From: Paracoccus everestensis
GTDB taxonomy: Bacteria; Pseudomonadota; Alphaproteobacteria; Rhodobacterales; Rhodobacteraceae
Length of the DNA: 64,000 nt
Assembly (NCBI RefSeq): GCF_021491915.1
Contig: NZ_CP090836.1
Location: 1,846,501 to 1,910,500 of the forward strand
Direction: 5' to 3'
Shown: positions 44,810 through 54,457 of the stretch, one piece after another
Layout: each line of letters starts with the position of its first letter
Position numbering within the stretch: position 1 is the first letter of the stretch
Program-made: the position numbers and the translations under genes
The notes under the pieces: model-generated
Seen by the model: only the letters and a program-made list of their open reading frames with translations
What the model was told of the DNA's origin: nothing
The model's database searches: none

Positions 44810-45850
44810 ATGACTGACCGGATTACCCTTCGCCGCCCCGACGACTGGCACCTGCATCTTCGCGATGGCGCGATGCTGGCAGCAGTTGCCCCCCATTCCG
44901 CCGGTTTCGGCCGCGCGATCATCATGCCCAACCTGATCCCGCCGGTGGTCACGGGCACCCAGGCAGCCGCCTATCGCGACCGGATCATGGAAGCCCTGCC
45001 CCATGGCGCGGCGCTGCAGCCGCAGATGACCCTGTATCTGACCGATGCGACCAAAGCTGCCGATATCGTGGCTGCGTTCCGTGGCGGCGTCATCCGGGCT
45101 GTGAAGCTGTATCCAGCGGGCGCCACGACCAATTCGGCCAGCGGTGTGACCGATTTCGACCGTGTCCAGCCGGTGCTGGAGGCGATGGCCGAAGCAGGCG
45201 TTACCCTGTGCGTCCACGGTGAGGTCACCGATCCGGCCGTGGATATCTTCGACCGGGAAGCTGTGTTCATCGACCGCGTGCTGGATCCGCTGCGCCGCCG
45301 CACCCCTGAACTGCGGGTGGTCATGGAACATATCACCACCAGCGAAGGCGTTGCCTATGTTCGCGCGGGCGGCGACAATCTGGCGGCCACGATCACCACG
45401 CATCACCTGGTCATCAACCGCAACGCCATCCTGGCCGGGGGTATCCGGCCACATTATTACTGCTTGCCAGTCGCCAAGCGAGAATCTCACCGCCTTGCCC
45501 TGCGCGAAGCCGCCACCGGTGGCGAGGCGCGGTTTTTCCTTGGTACTGACAGCGCGCCCCATACCGATGCCGCCAAGCTGCAGCCCTGCGGCTGCGCAGG
45601 CTGCTTTACCGCGCCGAACACCCTGTCGATCCTGACCCATGTGTTCGAGGACGAGGGCGCCTTGGACCGACTAGAAGGGTTCACCAGCATCAACGGTGCC
45701 GCCTTCTATCGCCTGCCGCCAAACGAAGACCGGATTGCCCTGGTCAAGCGCGACACCCCTGCCGAATACCCGACGCAAATCGCGGCAGGCGGCGAGACCG
45801 TCACCGTTTTCGATCCCGGCTTTCCGATTTACTGGCATCTGGAGGACTGA
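44810..45850 (+). CDS. pyrC: Dihydroorotase (class II)
   Basis: A 346-residue zinc amidohydrolase of pyrimidine synthesis. Metal ligands are visible: [10 protein letters not shown], the carboxylated Lys in [17 protein letters not shown], His in VHGEVTD and MEHITT, and Asp in LGTDSAPHT. The stop TGA shares its last base with the pyrE ATG at 45850, so the two are coupled. Confidence 0.97.
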   Translation: MTDRITLRRPDDWHLHLRDGAMLAAVAPHSAGFGRAIIMPNLIPPVVTGTQAAAYRDRIMEALPHGAALQPQMTLYLTDATKAADIVAAFRGGVIRAVKLYPAGATTNSASGVTDFDRVQPVLEAMAEAGVTLCVHGEVTDPAVDIFDREAVFIDRVLDPLRRRTPELRVVMEHITTSEGVAYVRAGGDNLAATITTHHLVINRNAILAGGIRPHYYCLPVAKRESHRLALREAATGGEARFFLGTDSAPHTDAAKLQPCGCAGCFTAPNTLSILTHVFEDEGALDRLEGFTSINGAAFYRLPPNEDRIALVKRDTPAEYPTQIAAGGETVTVFDPGFPIYWHLED

Positions 45851-46521
45851 TGAACCTGCCCTTCCCCACGCGCGAGGAAATCGCCCGCCTGTCCGCCCGG
45901 ATGCTGCTGGAGATCAAGGCCGTTGATTTCAATGCGGAAAAGCCGTTTACCTATGCCTCGGGACTAAAAGGGCCGACTTATGTCGATTGCCGCCGGATCA
46001 TCAGCTTTCCCCGTGTGCGCGCCACGCTGATGGATTTCATGGCCGCGACCGTCATGCGCGATGCGGGTTTCGAGGTTTTCGACAATGTGGCAGGCGGTGA
46101 AACGGCGGGGATCCCCTTTGCGGCCATGGTCGCGGAACGGCTGGGCCTGCCGATGACCTATGTTCGCAAGAAGCCCAAGGGCTATGGCCGCAATGCCCGG
46201 ATCGAAGGGGTTATGACCAAAGGCCAACGTGTCCTTTTGGTCGAGGATCTGACAACGGATGGTGGCAGCAAGCTGTCCTTCGTCGATGCGATTCGCGACA
46301 CTGGCGCATCCTGCGCGCATACGGCGGTCATTTTCTATTACGGCATCTTCCCGGAAACCACGCAGCGGCTGGCCGATCACGGCGTCGCACTGCATCATTT
46401 ATGCACCTGGTGGGATGTCCTGGCCGAGGCACGGTCGCAAGCGGCGTTCGACGATAAAACCTTGGCCGAGGTCGAGGTTTTCCTGACCGACCCCCGCGCA
46501 TGGCAGGCCGCGAACGCCTGA
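45850..46521 (+). CDS. pyrE: Orotate phosphoribosyltransferase
   Basis: A 223-residue enzyme joining orotate to PRPP. The PRPP-binding motif [14 protein letters not shown] is at about residues 128-141; [17 protein letters not shown] is the N-terminal substrate region and [17 protein letters not shown] the flexible loop. It starts one base inside the pyrC stop. Confidence 0.96.
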   Translation: MNLPFPTREEIARLSARMLLEIKAVDFNAEKPFTYASGLKGPTYVDCRRIISFPRVRATLMDFMAATVMRDAGFEVFDNVAGGETAGIPFAAMVAERLGLPMTYVRKKPKGYGRNARIEGVMTKGQRVLLVEDLTTDGGSKLSFVDAIRDTGASCAHTAVIFYYGIFPETTQRLADHGVALHHLCTWWDVLAEARSQAAFDDKTLAEVEVFLTDPRAWQAANA

Positions 46522-46522
46522 C

Positions 46523-46542
46523 TTATCCACAAGCAATCCACA
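46523..46542 (+). promoter_or_regulatory. DnaA-box pair upstream of dnaB
   Basis: TTATCCACA at 46523-46531 is a perfect DnaA box. CAATCCACA at 46534-46542, 11 bases on, differs at two positions. They lie 2 bases after pyrE and about 85 bases before dnaB, positioned for DnaA control of dnaB transcription. Confidence 0.6.
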
Positions 46543-46626
46543 GATCGGCCCCCTGAAATCGCATCGCACGGCGTTCCCCGCACGAGTCATCAGGTGTAGA
46601 ACGGATGGCAACAAAGGGGGCAGCAC

Positions 46627-48114
46627 ATGACCAATCTGCGCGTCATCATTCCAGGCCAGGCTGGGGATGCGGAAAACACGCCCTCGATCCCGTTTTCGCT
46701 GGAAGCGGAACAACAGCTTCTGGGCGCGCTGCTGACGAACAACGACGTCTTCGACCGCGTCAGCCAGATCATCAAGCCGGATCACTTCTATCACCCGGTC
46801 CACGCGCGCATCTTCGACATCTGTTCCGAACGGATCCGCAAGAACGCGCTTGCCAGCCCTGTCACCATCAAGGCCTTTCTGGAACATGACGACGGGCTGA
46901 AGGAACTGGGCGGGCCTGCCTATCTGGCGCGCATGGCTGGCGCCGCCATCAGCGCCTATGCCGCCCGCGATTATGCCCAGATGATCCGCGAATTCGCTTT
47001 GCGCCGCGAGTTGATCCAGTTGGGGCAGGACATTTCCGCCCGCGCAGCCACCGTCGAAGTGGGCGATGAGGCCGAAGAACAGATCAAGGCCGCCGAACAG
47101 ACGCTGTATAAGCTGGGCGAGGCAGGGACCGCCGAACGCGGCTTTCAATCCTTCCTTAAGGCCGTGACCGGCGCGGTTCAGGCAGCCAACGCCGCTTATC
47201 AGCGTGACGGCAAGCTGTCGGGGATTTCGACCGGGCTGATCGACCTTGACGGCAAGATGGGCGGATTGAACAATTCCGACTTGGTGATCCTGGCGGGACG
47301 ACCCTCGATGGGGAAAACCTCGCTTGCCACCAACATCGCCTTCAATATTGCCAAGGCCCACAAGATCGGGGAACGGCCTGACGGCACGACCGGCACCGTC
47401 GAAGGCGGCGTCGTGGGATTTTTCAGCTTGGAAATGTCTGCCGAACAGCTTGCGGCCCGGATCCTGTCCGAGGCAGCCGAGGTGCCATCCGAAAGGATTC
47501 GCAGCGGCAACATGGACGAAGGCGAATTCCGCCGCTTTGTCGAAGCCGCGCACGCCCTGCAGAACTGTCCCCTTTATATCGACGACACGCCCGCCCTGCC
47601 CATCAACCAGCTTGCCGCCCGCGCCCGCAAGCTGAAGCGGACGCATGGGCTGGACGTGCTGATGGTGGACTATCTGCAGTTGCTGAAGGCGGCATCGGCC
47701 AAGGACAGTCGCGTGAACGAGGTATCCGAGATCACCCAAGGCCTGAAAGCCATTGCCAAGGAACTGAATATCCCGGTTATCGCCTTGTCGCAGCTGTCGC
47801 GCCAGGTCGAGAACCGCGAGGACAAGCGCCCGCAACTGTCCGACCTGCGCGAATCCGGCTCGATCGAACAGGACGCCGACATCGTGATGTTCGTGTTCCG
47901 CGAGGAATATTACAAGGAACGTGAAAAGCCGTCCGACAGCGACCTGGACGCGATGGCCAAGTGGCAGCAGGTCATGGAACAATGCCACGGCAAGGCCGAA
48001 GTGATCCTAGGCAAGCAGCGTCACGGCCCCATCGGCACGGTCGAATTGTCCTTTGAAGGTCAGTTTACCCGCTTCGGCAACCTGGCCAAGGACCGTCAGG
48101 CGCAATGGGACTAG
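46627..48114 (+). CDS. dnaB: Replicative DNA helicase DnaB
   Basis: A 495-residue hexameric fork helicase. The N-terminal domain starts at about residue 20 (IPFSLEAEQQLLGALLTNND). The RecA-like domain has Walker A AGRPSMGKTSLATNIA (about 223-238), GFFSLEMSAEQLAAR, Walker B VLMVDYLQLL and the Arg-finger region LSQLSRQVENREDKRPQLSD. No intein. Preceded by DnaA boxes. Confidence 0.97.
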   Translation: MTNLRVIIPGQAGDAENTPSIPFSLEAEQQLLGALLTNNDVFDRVSQIIKPDHFYHPVHARIFDICSERIRKNALASPVTIKAFLEHDDGLKELGGPAYLARMAGAAISAYAARDYAQMIREFALRRELIQLGQDISARAATVEVGDEAEEQIKAAEQTLYKLGEAGTAERGFQSFLKAVTGAVQAANAAYQRDGKLSGISTGLIDLDGKMGGLNNSDLVILAGRPSMGKTSLATNIAFNIAKAHKIGERPDGTTGTVEGGVVGFFSLEMSAEQLAARILSEAAEVPSERIRSGNMDEGEFRRFVEAAHALQNCPLYIDDTPALPINQLAARARKLKRTHGLDVLMVDYLQLLKAASAKDSRVNEVSEITQGLKAIAKELNIPVIALSQLSRQVENREDKRPQLSDLRESGSIEQDADIVMFVFREEYYKEREKPSDSDLDAMAKWQQVMEQCHGKAEVILGKQRHGPIGTVELSFEGQFTRFGNLAKDRQAQWD

Positions 48115-48461
48115 GCCTGCCCGTCCCAGCTGTCACCATCGGTTTGCTGATCGCGTCGAACGTGTTCATGACAGTGGCCTGGTATGGGCACCTGAAGTTC
48201 AAGACCGCACCCCTGGTCACGGTGATCGCGATCAGTTGGTTCATCGCGCTGTTCGAATACATCCTGCAAGTGCCTGCCAACCGCATCGGCCACGGGCATT
48301 TCAGCGCTGCGCAGTTGAAGACCATTCAGGAAGTCATCAGCCTGTCCGTCTTTGCGCTGTTTTCCTGGCTTTACCTGGGCGAAAAGATCTGCTGGCAGCA
48401 CGGCGTGGGCTTTGGCCTGATCTGCCTGGGCGCCTGGTTCATCTTTCACGATTTCGGCTAG
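48105..48461 (+). CDS. DMT-family / DUF486 membrane protein
   Basis: A 118-residue protein with four hydrophobic helices, with VTIGLLIASNVFMTVAWYGH, SWFIALFEYILQVPANRIGH and LKTIQEVISLSVFALFSWLY. Standard DUF486 length; likely a small drug/metabolite-transporter-like protein of unknown substrate. Its ATG lies inside the end of dnaB (10-base overlap). Confidence 0.88.
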   Translation: MGLGLPVPAVTIGLLIASNVFMTVAWYGHLKFKTAPLVTVIAISWFIALFEYILQVPANRIGHGHFSAAQLKTIQEVISLSVFALFSWLYLGEKICWQHGVGFGLICLGAWFIFHDFG

Positions 48462-48576
48462 CGGACCCCGGCCCCGTGGTGTTCGGGCATAGTTCGTGCT
48501 GTTGGCAGGGATTTCTACCACCAAATCCGTGTGCACTCTCCATTCTGAATGCACCAGTCCTGTAGAGCGGGGTTCG

Positions 48577-49334
48577 TCATGGTGCCTCCCATCGTATCAG
48601 TTCGTCTCGGAACGCTTCGGTGGGTGTTCGATAGCCCAGACACTTTCGGGGGCGTGGCGTTCAACCGCTGACACATCATCCTCATCGAACGAGGTGTCAG
48701 CTGCGACACAGCAGCGTGACCACATTGGCGTTGCCCTGAGTCCGCTCAAAGATCATCACGTCATTCGCAGCGCTTACGCGGCCCCACTGGGGCCACGGTC
48801 GCTGCTCATTCCCAGTTGCCGAACGGGCGGCAATCGTTGATCTCGGGCGGCCGGTTGTGAATGCTCGTTTCCACAGGAAAAACCCGGTTGCGCGGCGTGC
48901 GGGCATGGCGGGGCTTCCGCCGCCGCTCGGGCAGGAGGCGGGCCAGTTGCGCGGACTGACCTTCGCCTGAATGGACATACTGGCAGATCGTCTCGTGGCA
49001 GAGCCGGTGCGGGGCGGCAGGTTCAACCCTGAGCCGACCTGCAATCTGTTCCGCCGACCAGCCTTCCTGAAGGCAGCGGATCATTTCGGCGCGTAGGCCC
49101 GGAAGACGCTCGAGCTTGCGCCGGAGGGAACGCTTGCGGTCGGCCTGGGACTGAGCGGTCATAGGACAGTAGCCATCAGCCTGGGGGACGTCCTTGTCAT
49201 GCCACCAGGTGCGTTTGACTTCGCGGGTGATGGTCGAGCATCTGCGCAATCTTCGTCTTTGGCCCCTTGGCCTGCAGCATTCTTGCAATGACGCGGCGTT
49301 CGTCCAGCGTCAGGCTGGTGAAAGGGCGCCCCAT
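48577..49334 (-). pseudogene. IS30-family transposase, degenerate
   Basis: The minus strand opens with MGRPFTSLTLDERRVIARML (ATG 49334), loses frame near MLDHH, continues as STITREVKRTWWHDKDV and SAEQIAGRLRVEPAAPHRLC, then RPFGNWE. After about 14 foreign codons it resumes VMIFERTQGNANVVTLLCRS. The central catalytic part is then missing and only the C-terminus LNATPRKCLGYRTPTEAFRD remains in a third frame. It is a deleted, frameshifted IS30 copy. Confidence 0.8.
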
Positions 49335-50510
49335 CACATCCTCCTGAAGTGCTTCAGGAAGCTGTCAGGTGATGCATTCCGGAATGAACGTGCCATGTCA
49401 CCATTCAAACTACGTGTAATAAATTATCCAATTCAGGACATAGTTCTCGTTACGCTTTGAATCGTGCCAAAGAAAAAGAGCACGCATATTCGGGTCCTGT
49501 GACAAGATCATCGAATTTAACAAGAGGATTGCTGATCGATGATGTCCCGAGAGGTGGTGTAGCTCACCGCGGGCCTCGCGCTTTCAGGCGGGCCGAGCTG
49601 GTCAGTCGCTCTGCGCTGCAGGTAGGCTGACACTGAGATCATCGCAGACGGGCGCGAGCGTTTCCAGCGTCATGTATCTGGCGCGCTGGACCGTCCATTC
49701 CTCGGTCTGCTCCATCAGGATGGCACCGACCAGTCTTTGGATGGAGGCTTCGTTGGGGAAGATGCCCACGACATCGGTGCGCCGCTTGATCTCGCCGTTC
49801 AGGCGCTCGATAGGGTTTGTGCTGTGTAGCTTGGTGCGATGCTGGCCGGGAATGTCATGTAGGCTAGGACGTCCTCCTCTGCCGTGTCCATGAGCGTGGC
49901 CAGCTTCGGGAGCTTGCCGCGCATCTGCTCCGCCACGAGCCGCCACTGGGCCTTCGCCGCTGCATGGTCGGGCTGGGCAAAGGCCGTGGCGATGAAGGCG
50001 GAGACCACGCGGCGGCTGTTCTTGCCGGCATGGGCGAGCGCATTGTGCTGGAAGTGGACGCGGCAGCGCTGCCAGGTCGTGGACAGGACCCGAGCGGTGG
50101 CAGCCTTGATGCCCTCATGCGCATCGCTGATCACAAGCTTCACGCCGCCGAGGCCACGGCGGACGAGGTCACGCAGGAACTCGGTCCAGAAGGGCTCCGC
50201 CTCGGAGGCACCAATCGCCATGCCCAGAACCTCGCGCCTGCCGTCGGTATTGACGCCACTGCGAGCGTGACCGCGACCGATACGATCCGCCCGCCCTGGC
50301 GCACCTTGAGGTAGGTGGCATCGATCCAGAGGTAGGGCCATTCGCCCTCGATCGGCCGCGTCAGGAAGGCGTCCACACGCTCGTCGATCTCCTCGCACAG
50401 GCGGCTCACCTGGCTCTTCGACACCCCGGTGCCGCCCATGGCCTGCACCAGGTCATCCATCGATCGCGTCGAGACGCCATGGACATAGGCCTCCTGGATC
50501 ACGGCGCTTA

Positions 50511-51352
50511 AAGCGTCTAACAAAACCCTTGTTCATGCGTTGAAGGACCATGAGCAAGCCCCTTGTACCTGATGATTTGTGGGAGGCCATTGCGCCGCTT
50601 CTACCAAGGGAGCGGCCGAAGCCGAAGGGCGGCCGCCCTCGATGCGATGACCGGCTGGCCTTGGCCGGCATCATCTTTGTGCTCCGCTCCGGCATTCCTT
50701 GGGAGATGCTGCCGCGTGAGTTTGGCTGCTCCGGCATGACCTGCTGGCGCAGGCTGCGTGACTGGCAGACGGCTGGCGTTTGGACCACGCTCCATCGCGT
50801 GCTGCTTGAGCGGCTGTCAAACGCCGGGCATCTGGATTGGAGCCGAGCATCCCTCGACAGCGCCGCCGTGCCGGCGAAAAGGGGGGTGCTGAAACAGGCC
50901 CGAACCCAACGGATCGCGGAAAACCGGGCACGAAGCGCCATCTTGTGGTTGATCGCCGGGGCACCCCGCTCGGAGTGCGGCTGAGCCCGGCCAACCGGCA
51001 CGACAGCATGCTGGCACCCACCTTGGATGCCGTGCCAGGTGTGCGCCACGGTCGTGGACGTCCGCGCAAGCGCCCTGGCAAGCTCCACGCCGACAAAGCC
51101 TATGACCATCACCGCTGCCGGAGCGAATGCCGAAAACGCGCCATCAAGCCCCGCATTGCCAGACGGCGCGTCGACAGCAGCGAAAGACTGGGCCGGCACC
51201 GCTGGGTCGTCGAGCGGACACTGGCATGGCTGAACCGCTTTCGCCGCCTCGCCATCCGGTATGAGCGGCGCGCCGACATCCATAAGGCCTTCGTGATCCT
51301 CGGCTGCGCTCTCATCTGCCTCAACCAGATCAGAAGGTTTTGTTAGGTGTTC
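50511..51352 (+). mobile_element. IS5-family (IS427-group-like) element inserted in the IS256 transposase gene
   Basis: 842 bp with related ends (left AAGCGTCTAACAAAACC, right reverse complement GAACACCTAACAAAACC) and a 3-bp TTA duplication (50508-50510, 51353-51355). Removing it with one TTA rejoins the IS256 frame as RRSVEKA|LSAVIQEAY. It contains a two-frame transposase. Confidence 0.88.
50550..51346 (+). CDS. IS5-family transposase, two overlapping frames (probable -1 frameshift)
   Basis: Frame 1 (50550-50984) gives MSKPLVPDDLWEAIAPLLPR, RSGIPWEMLPREFGCSGMTC and WSRASLDSAAVPAK with the first DDE Asp. Frame 2 (to 51346) gives TDRGKPGTKRHLVVDRRGTP, KLHADKAYDHHRCRSECRKR (second Asp) and LGRHRWVVERTLAWLNRFRR (Glu). 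The switch falls at AAAAGGGGGG (50877-50886), the classic slippery run of this group, so the frameshift is probably programmed and the enzyme functional. Confidence 0.88.
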
Positions 51353-51792
51353 TTAGAGCCTTCTCAACCGAGCGCCGCGGATCCAGGAAGGAAGGGAAGT
51401 AGGAGCTGGTGCGCAGGCGCGGGATGCGCAGTTCGACGCTGCCGGCGCGGGTCTGCCAGTCGCGATCACGATAGCCGTTGCGCTGCGCCAAGCGTTCACT
51501 GCTCTTCTCGCCATAGTCAGCGCCGGTCTTGGCGCCGACCTCCAGCTGCATCAACCGCTCGGCAGCAAAGCCGATCATCTCGGGAAAGCAGATCGGCATC
51601 GGCGCTCTTCTCTACGAGCGCACGCAGGTCCATCATGGGTTTGGTCATCGGGGACATCCCTCGGTTCAGGTGGGATCAGCAACCCGACCCTACCGAGAAA
51701 CCCGATGACCACCGAAAGCTACACCTGGGCTGGGGCACGGTTTCTTGAGACAGCGTCGAGCGCTACTTTTCCGTAGGAACGGGGGGTAGAAC

Positions 51793-52194
51793 ATGGACGA
51801 CAAGAACGAGTTGAAGCCTGGCGCGACGGAGGCCTCGGCCCCGACGACGTGCGCTCCACACGCTGACGGCGGCGGGGCCGAGGCCGGTCGAGGCAAGCGC
51901 TTCTCCGCGAAGAGGAAGCTGGTCGCGGTGCAGCGGCTGATGCGGGGCGAGAGCCTCGAGACATTGTCGCGGGAGTTGAACGTGCCGGCGCATCGGTTGT
52001 CGGAATGGCGCGACCGCGTCCTTTTTGCGGCCGAGACCGCGCTGAAGGAGCGCGAGCGCGACGCGCGCGATGACGAGATCGCGCGGCTGAAGACGAAGGT
52101 GGGCGACATCACCATGGCGAACGAACTTCTTTATGCGAAGATCGAAAAGCTGGAGGCGGGCCGCCCTTTGGCCGGGCGGAGGTCGAGGAGATGA
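51793..52194 (+). CDS. Transposase OrfA of the IS3-like element
   Basis: A 133-residue protein with a disordered acidic N-terminus. A helix-turn-helix follows (KRFSAKRKLVAVQRLMRGES, LETLSRELNVPAHRLSEWRD, about residues 38-76), then a charged coiled-coil helix. The stop overlaps orfB as ATGA (52191-52194). Confidence 0.88.
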   Translation: MDDKNELKPGATEASAPTTCAPHADGGGAEAGRGKRFSAKRKLVAVQRLMRGESLETLSRELNVPAHRLSEWRDRVLFAAETALKERERDARDDEIARLKTKVGDITMANELLYAKIEKLEAGRPLAGRRSRR

Positions 52195-53117
52195 CCGGCA
52201 TCCTCTCGCCCTCCGTTGGCCGCCGCTACCCGCTGGCCACCGTCTGCCGGCTCTGGGGCCTGTCACGAGCGAGCCTGTATCGGCGGCGCTTTGCGATGGC
52301 GGCGAACGAGCCGCACCCTCCCCGCCGTCGCCGGGGCCCACAAGGCGCCGCCAGCGACGCCGACCTTCTGGCGGCGATCCGGGGGATCATCGAGGCTTCC
52401 CCCTTCACGGGCGAGGGTTATCGCAAGATCTGGGCGCGGCTGCGCTTGCGGGGCTTGCGGACTGCTGCACGTCGGGTGCGGCGGATCATGAAGGAGCACG
52501 GCCTGCTTGCGCCTCACCGGCCGGCACCTCGGGCGGCGCATCCGCATGACGGAACAATCGTGACCGAGCGCGTGGATCAGGTCTGGGGCACGGATATGAC
52601 GGAGACCTTCACGACCGCCGAGGGTCGAGCCTATGTCTTCGTCGCCGTGGATCACTGCTCGGGTGAGTTCGTCGGCATCCACGCCGCCTCCGGCGCCAGC
52701 CGTTGGGAAGCGCTGGAGCCGGTCAAGCAGGGGATCGCGAAGCATTTCGGTGCGCTTGACAGGGCCGGAGTGGCGACGGGTCTCACCCTGCGGCACGACC
52801 ATGGTTCCAACTACATGTCGGGAGACTTCCAGCGCGAGATCCGCTTCCTCGGCGTGGCCAGCTCGCCCGCCTTCGTCCGCCAGCCCGAGGGCAACGGCGT
52901 GGCCGAGCGGGCGATCCGGACGCTGAAAGAGCAACTCCTCTGGGTCCGGCACTTCGTCACGGTGGAGCAACTGCGGCAGGCGCTGGCCAGCTTCGCCGCA
53001 CTCTACAACGCCAGCTGGCTACGGGAACGGCACGGGCACAAGACGCCCGATCAGATCCGTGCCGAGCAGAAGGCTCTTGAAACCAAAGCCGCCACAAGGT
53101 TCAAACTGGCGGCATGA
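52191..53117 (+). CDS. Transposase OrfB (DDE integrase core) of the IS3-like element
   Basis: A 308-residue protein. The N-terminal SPFTGEGYRKIWARLRLRGL is HTH_21-like. The core has DQVWGTDMTETFTTAEGRAY (Asp), LTLRHDHGSNYMSGDFQREI (Asp) and QPEGNGVAERAIRTLKEQLL (Glu). The C-terminal RERHGHKTPDQIRAEQ closes the fold. No disruption. Confidence 0.92.
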   Translation: MTGILSPSVGRRYPLATVCRLWGLSRASLYRRRFAMAANEPHPPRRRRGPQGAASDADLLAAIRGIIEASPFTGEGYRKIWARLRLRGLRTAARRVRRIMKEHGLLAPHRPAPRAAHPHDGTIVTERVDQVWGTDMTETFTTAEGRAYVFVAVDHCSGEFVGIHAASGASRWEALEPVKQGIAKHFGALDRAGVATGLTLRHDHGSNYMSGDFQREIRFLGVASSPAFVRQPEGNGVAERAIRTLKEQLLWVRHFVTVEQLRQALASFAALYNASWLRERHGHKTPDQIRAEQKALETKAATRFKLAA

Positions 53118-53189
53118 CCGGCGCAAAGCGCTGTCTCAAAACCGGGCCGCGGTACAACCGAAAGCTACACCACCCCCTGGGACGTCACC

Positions 53190-53640
53190 GTGCTGAGCTG
53201 GCGCCTATGTGCTTTCCCGGTTGTCCTGCAGCCCCGTGACCCGAGACGCTGACTCGAAACAGAGTGAAGTCGGGCATCACTTGGCAGGCGACGGCTCTGA
53301 TTTTTCCTGCAAGCACGGCTTGCGTCAGATCCTCGGTTGTACCGCCGCGACTTAGGCAGGTTTCTGCGAGGGATAGAACCTTCTCATCTTGCACATCATC
53401 GACAGGTGAAAGTTCCCCGATCCTTGACAGCAGATTATACAGGACGCACCGCTCGAAAATGACCCTGCACAGGGCACTCGGGATGGCGGACGACAAGACG
53501 CTGCTCGATAAAAGGCTAGTGTTCGGCTCTGCGCACGCCCAATCTATATCTGAACCTCGGCAATGGGGATCGCTGTCTCTTAATCCTTGGTAAGCTGTTC
53601 ATTCCTTACCTCGAAATACAAACCTTGGACCTGTCGCGGC
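53190..53640. other. Gap with possible coding remnant on the minus strand
   Basis: No clear gene. A minus-strand frame (53185-53496) reads VIFERCVLYNLLSRIGELSP then VLAGKIRAVACQVMPDFTLF, with protein-like composition. It starts only at a TTG and runs into the IS256 end, so it is at most a truncated fragment of an unrecognised protein. Confidence 0.3.
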
Positions 53641-53681
53641 TTGGTGGCGCTCCTTTGATAGCACAATGTGCGGCAAAGGAG

Positions 53682-54343
53682 ATGAACCCTGGGCACAGGC
53701 AGGACGGATGAGTTTCGCAAGGATGCGGTGCGCATTGCACGGACGAGCGGGCTTTCGCGACGTCAGATTGCGGATGATCTGGGGGTCGGCGTGTCGACCT
53801 TGAACCCATGGGGGAACGCCCATCGCGACACGGATGTGGTCTCAGCAGAGGACCGCGAGCTTGCCCGGAGAATAACGGCTTGGGCGCGAGATCCGCATCC
53901 TTAAGGATTTGAGCCGGATCCGCGAAACAGTCTGGGGGATTGTTTCCCCGGCGAAAGGGGGAGATCCTGGAAAAAAGCCACCCAGTTCTTCGCGAGCCAA
54001 AAGCCGTGCGGTTCAGGTTCGTCGAAGAGCAGCGTGGGGCCTTCCCGATCGACCGGCTGTGCCAGGTGAGGAATGTCAGCCCCCGCGGGCTGCGGGCCTT
54101 TTGCAGCCGCCCGGCCAGTCGCTGGCAGCGCATGGACATGGTTGTTCTTGCCCCTGTCAAGGAACAGTCGCGTCTGAGCCTGGGCAGCCATGGCCGTCCC
54201 CGGATGACTGAGGAACTGAAGGAAGTTGGCATCGATGTAGGCCATCGCCGGGGCGGGCGACTGATGCGGGAGAACGGGATCGTCGTTGAAAGAACGCGCA
54301 AATTCAAGGCGACCACGGACAGCAATCACGCCTTCAACAGCGC
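53682..54343 (+). pseudogene. IS3-family transposase remnant (orfA plus 5' part of orfB)
   Basis: The orfA part reads GRTDEFRKDAVRIARTSGLS, RRQIADDLGVGVSTLN, then breaks at RITAWARD. The orfB part, in a different frame, reads KAVRFRFVEEQRGAFPIDRL, CQVRNVSPRGLRAFCSRPAS, SLGSHGRPRMTEELKEVGID and ENGIVVERTRKFKATTDSNH. The sequence then stops before the first catalytic Asp. Frameshifted and 3' truncated. Confidence 0.8.
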
Positions 54344-54457
54344 TGGAGTGCCAGCAGTATCGCGCCCTGACCCTCCCCGCAGCAGGTGATGTGCTTCGTC
54401 GATCCACAGCATCGCGATCTCGAACTTCTTTAGGCGATGGTAGGCGGTAGCCCCGCC
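54326..54457 (-). pseudogene. Fragment of a TniB-like transposition ATPase
   Basis: A 43-codon minus-strand stretch reads YHRLKKFEIAMLWIDEAHHL then LRGGSGRDTAGT. This is the Walker-B region of AAA ATPases of the TniB type. No Walker A is present and the frame is closed on both sides. Short, so tentative. Confidence 0.35.

Larger units (their letters stand above)
49602..51648 (-). pseudogene. IS256-family transposase, interrupted by IS5 and frameshifted
   Basis: From ATG 51648 (MTKPMMDLRALVEKSADADL) a frameshift precedes EMIGFAAERLMQLEVGAKTG and ELRIPRLRTSSYFPSFLDPR. The IS5 insertion follows, after which the frame continues as ALSAVIQEAYVHGVSTRSMD and RPIEGEWPYLWIDATYLKVR. A shift lies near 50260 (then GMAIGASEAEPFWTEFLRDL, KLVISDAHEGIKAATARVL) and another near 49870 (then STNPIERLNGEIKRRTDVV). 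With at least three shifts plus the insertion it is inactive. Confidence 0.85.
51726..53155 (+). mobile_element. IS3-like element inserted near the end of the degenerate IS256
   Basis: About 1,430 bp with TG...CA ends and imperfect inverted repeats sharing CGGTTT and GAGACAGCG (left 51738-51755 region, right reverse complement 53127-53145 region). It is flanked by a 15-bp direct repeat, ACCGAAAGCTACACC, at 51711-51725 and 53157-53171, longer than the 3-5 bp usual for IS3. It carries two intact transposase genes. Confidence 0.75.
49538..53189 (-). mobile_element. IS256-family element (second type), degenerate and carrying two nested insertions
   Basis: Inverted ends at 49538-49564 (GATGATGTCCCGAGAGGTGG) and 53163-53189 (reverse complement GGTGACGTCCCAGGGGGTGG) match over about 27 bases. 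Inside lie a decayed IS256 transposase on the minus strand, a complete IS5 element at 50511-51352 and an IS3-like element at about 51726-53155. Removing the two inserts leaves about 1.36 kb, normal for IS256. It is unrelated at sequence level to the IS256 copy in the STAND gene. Confidence 0.8.
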
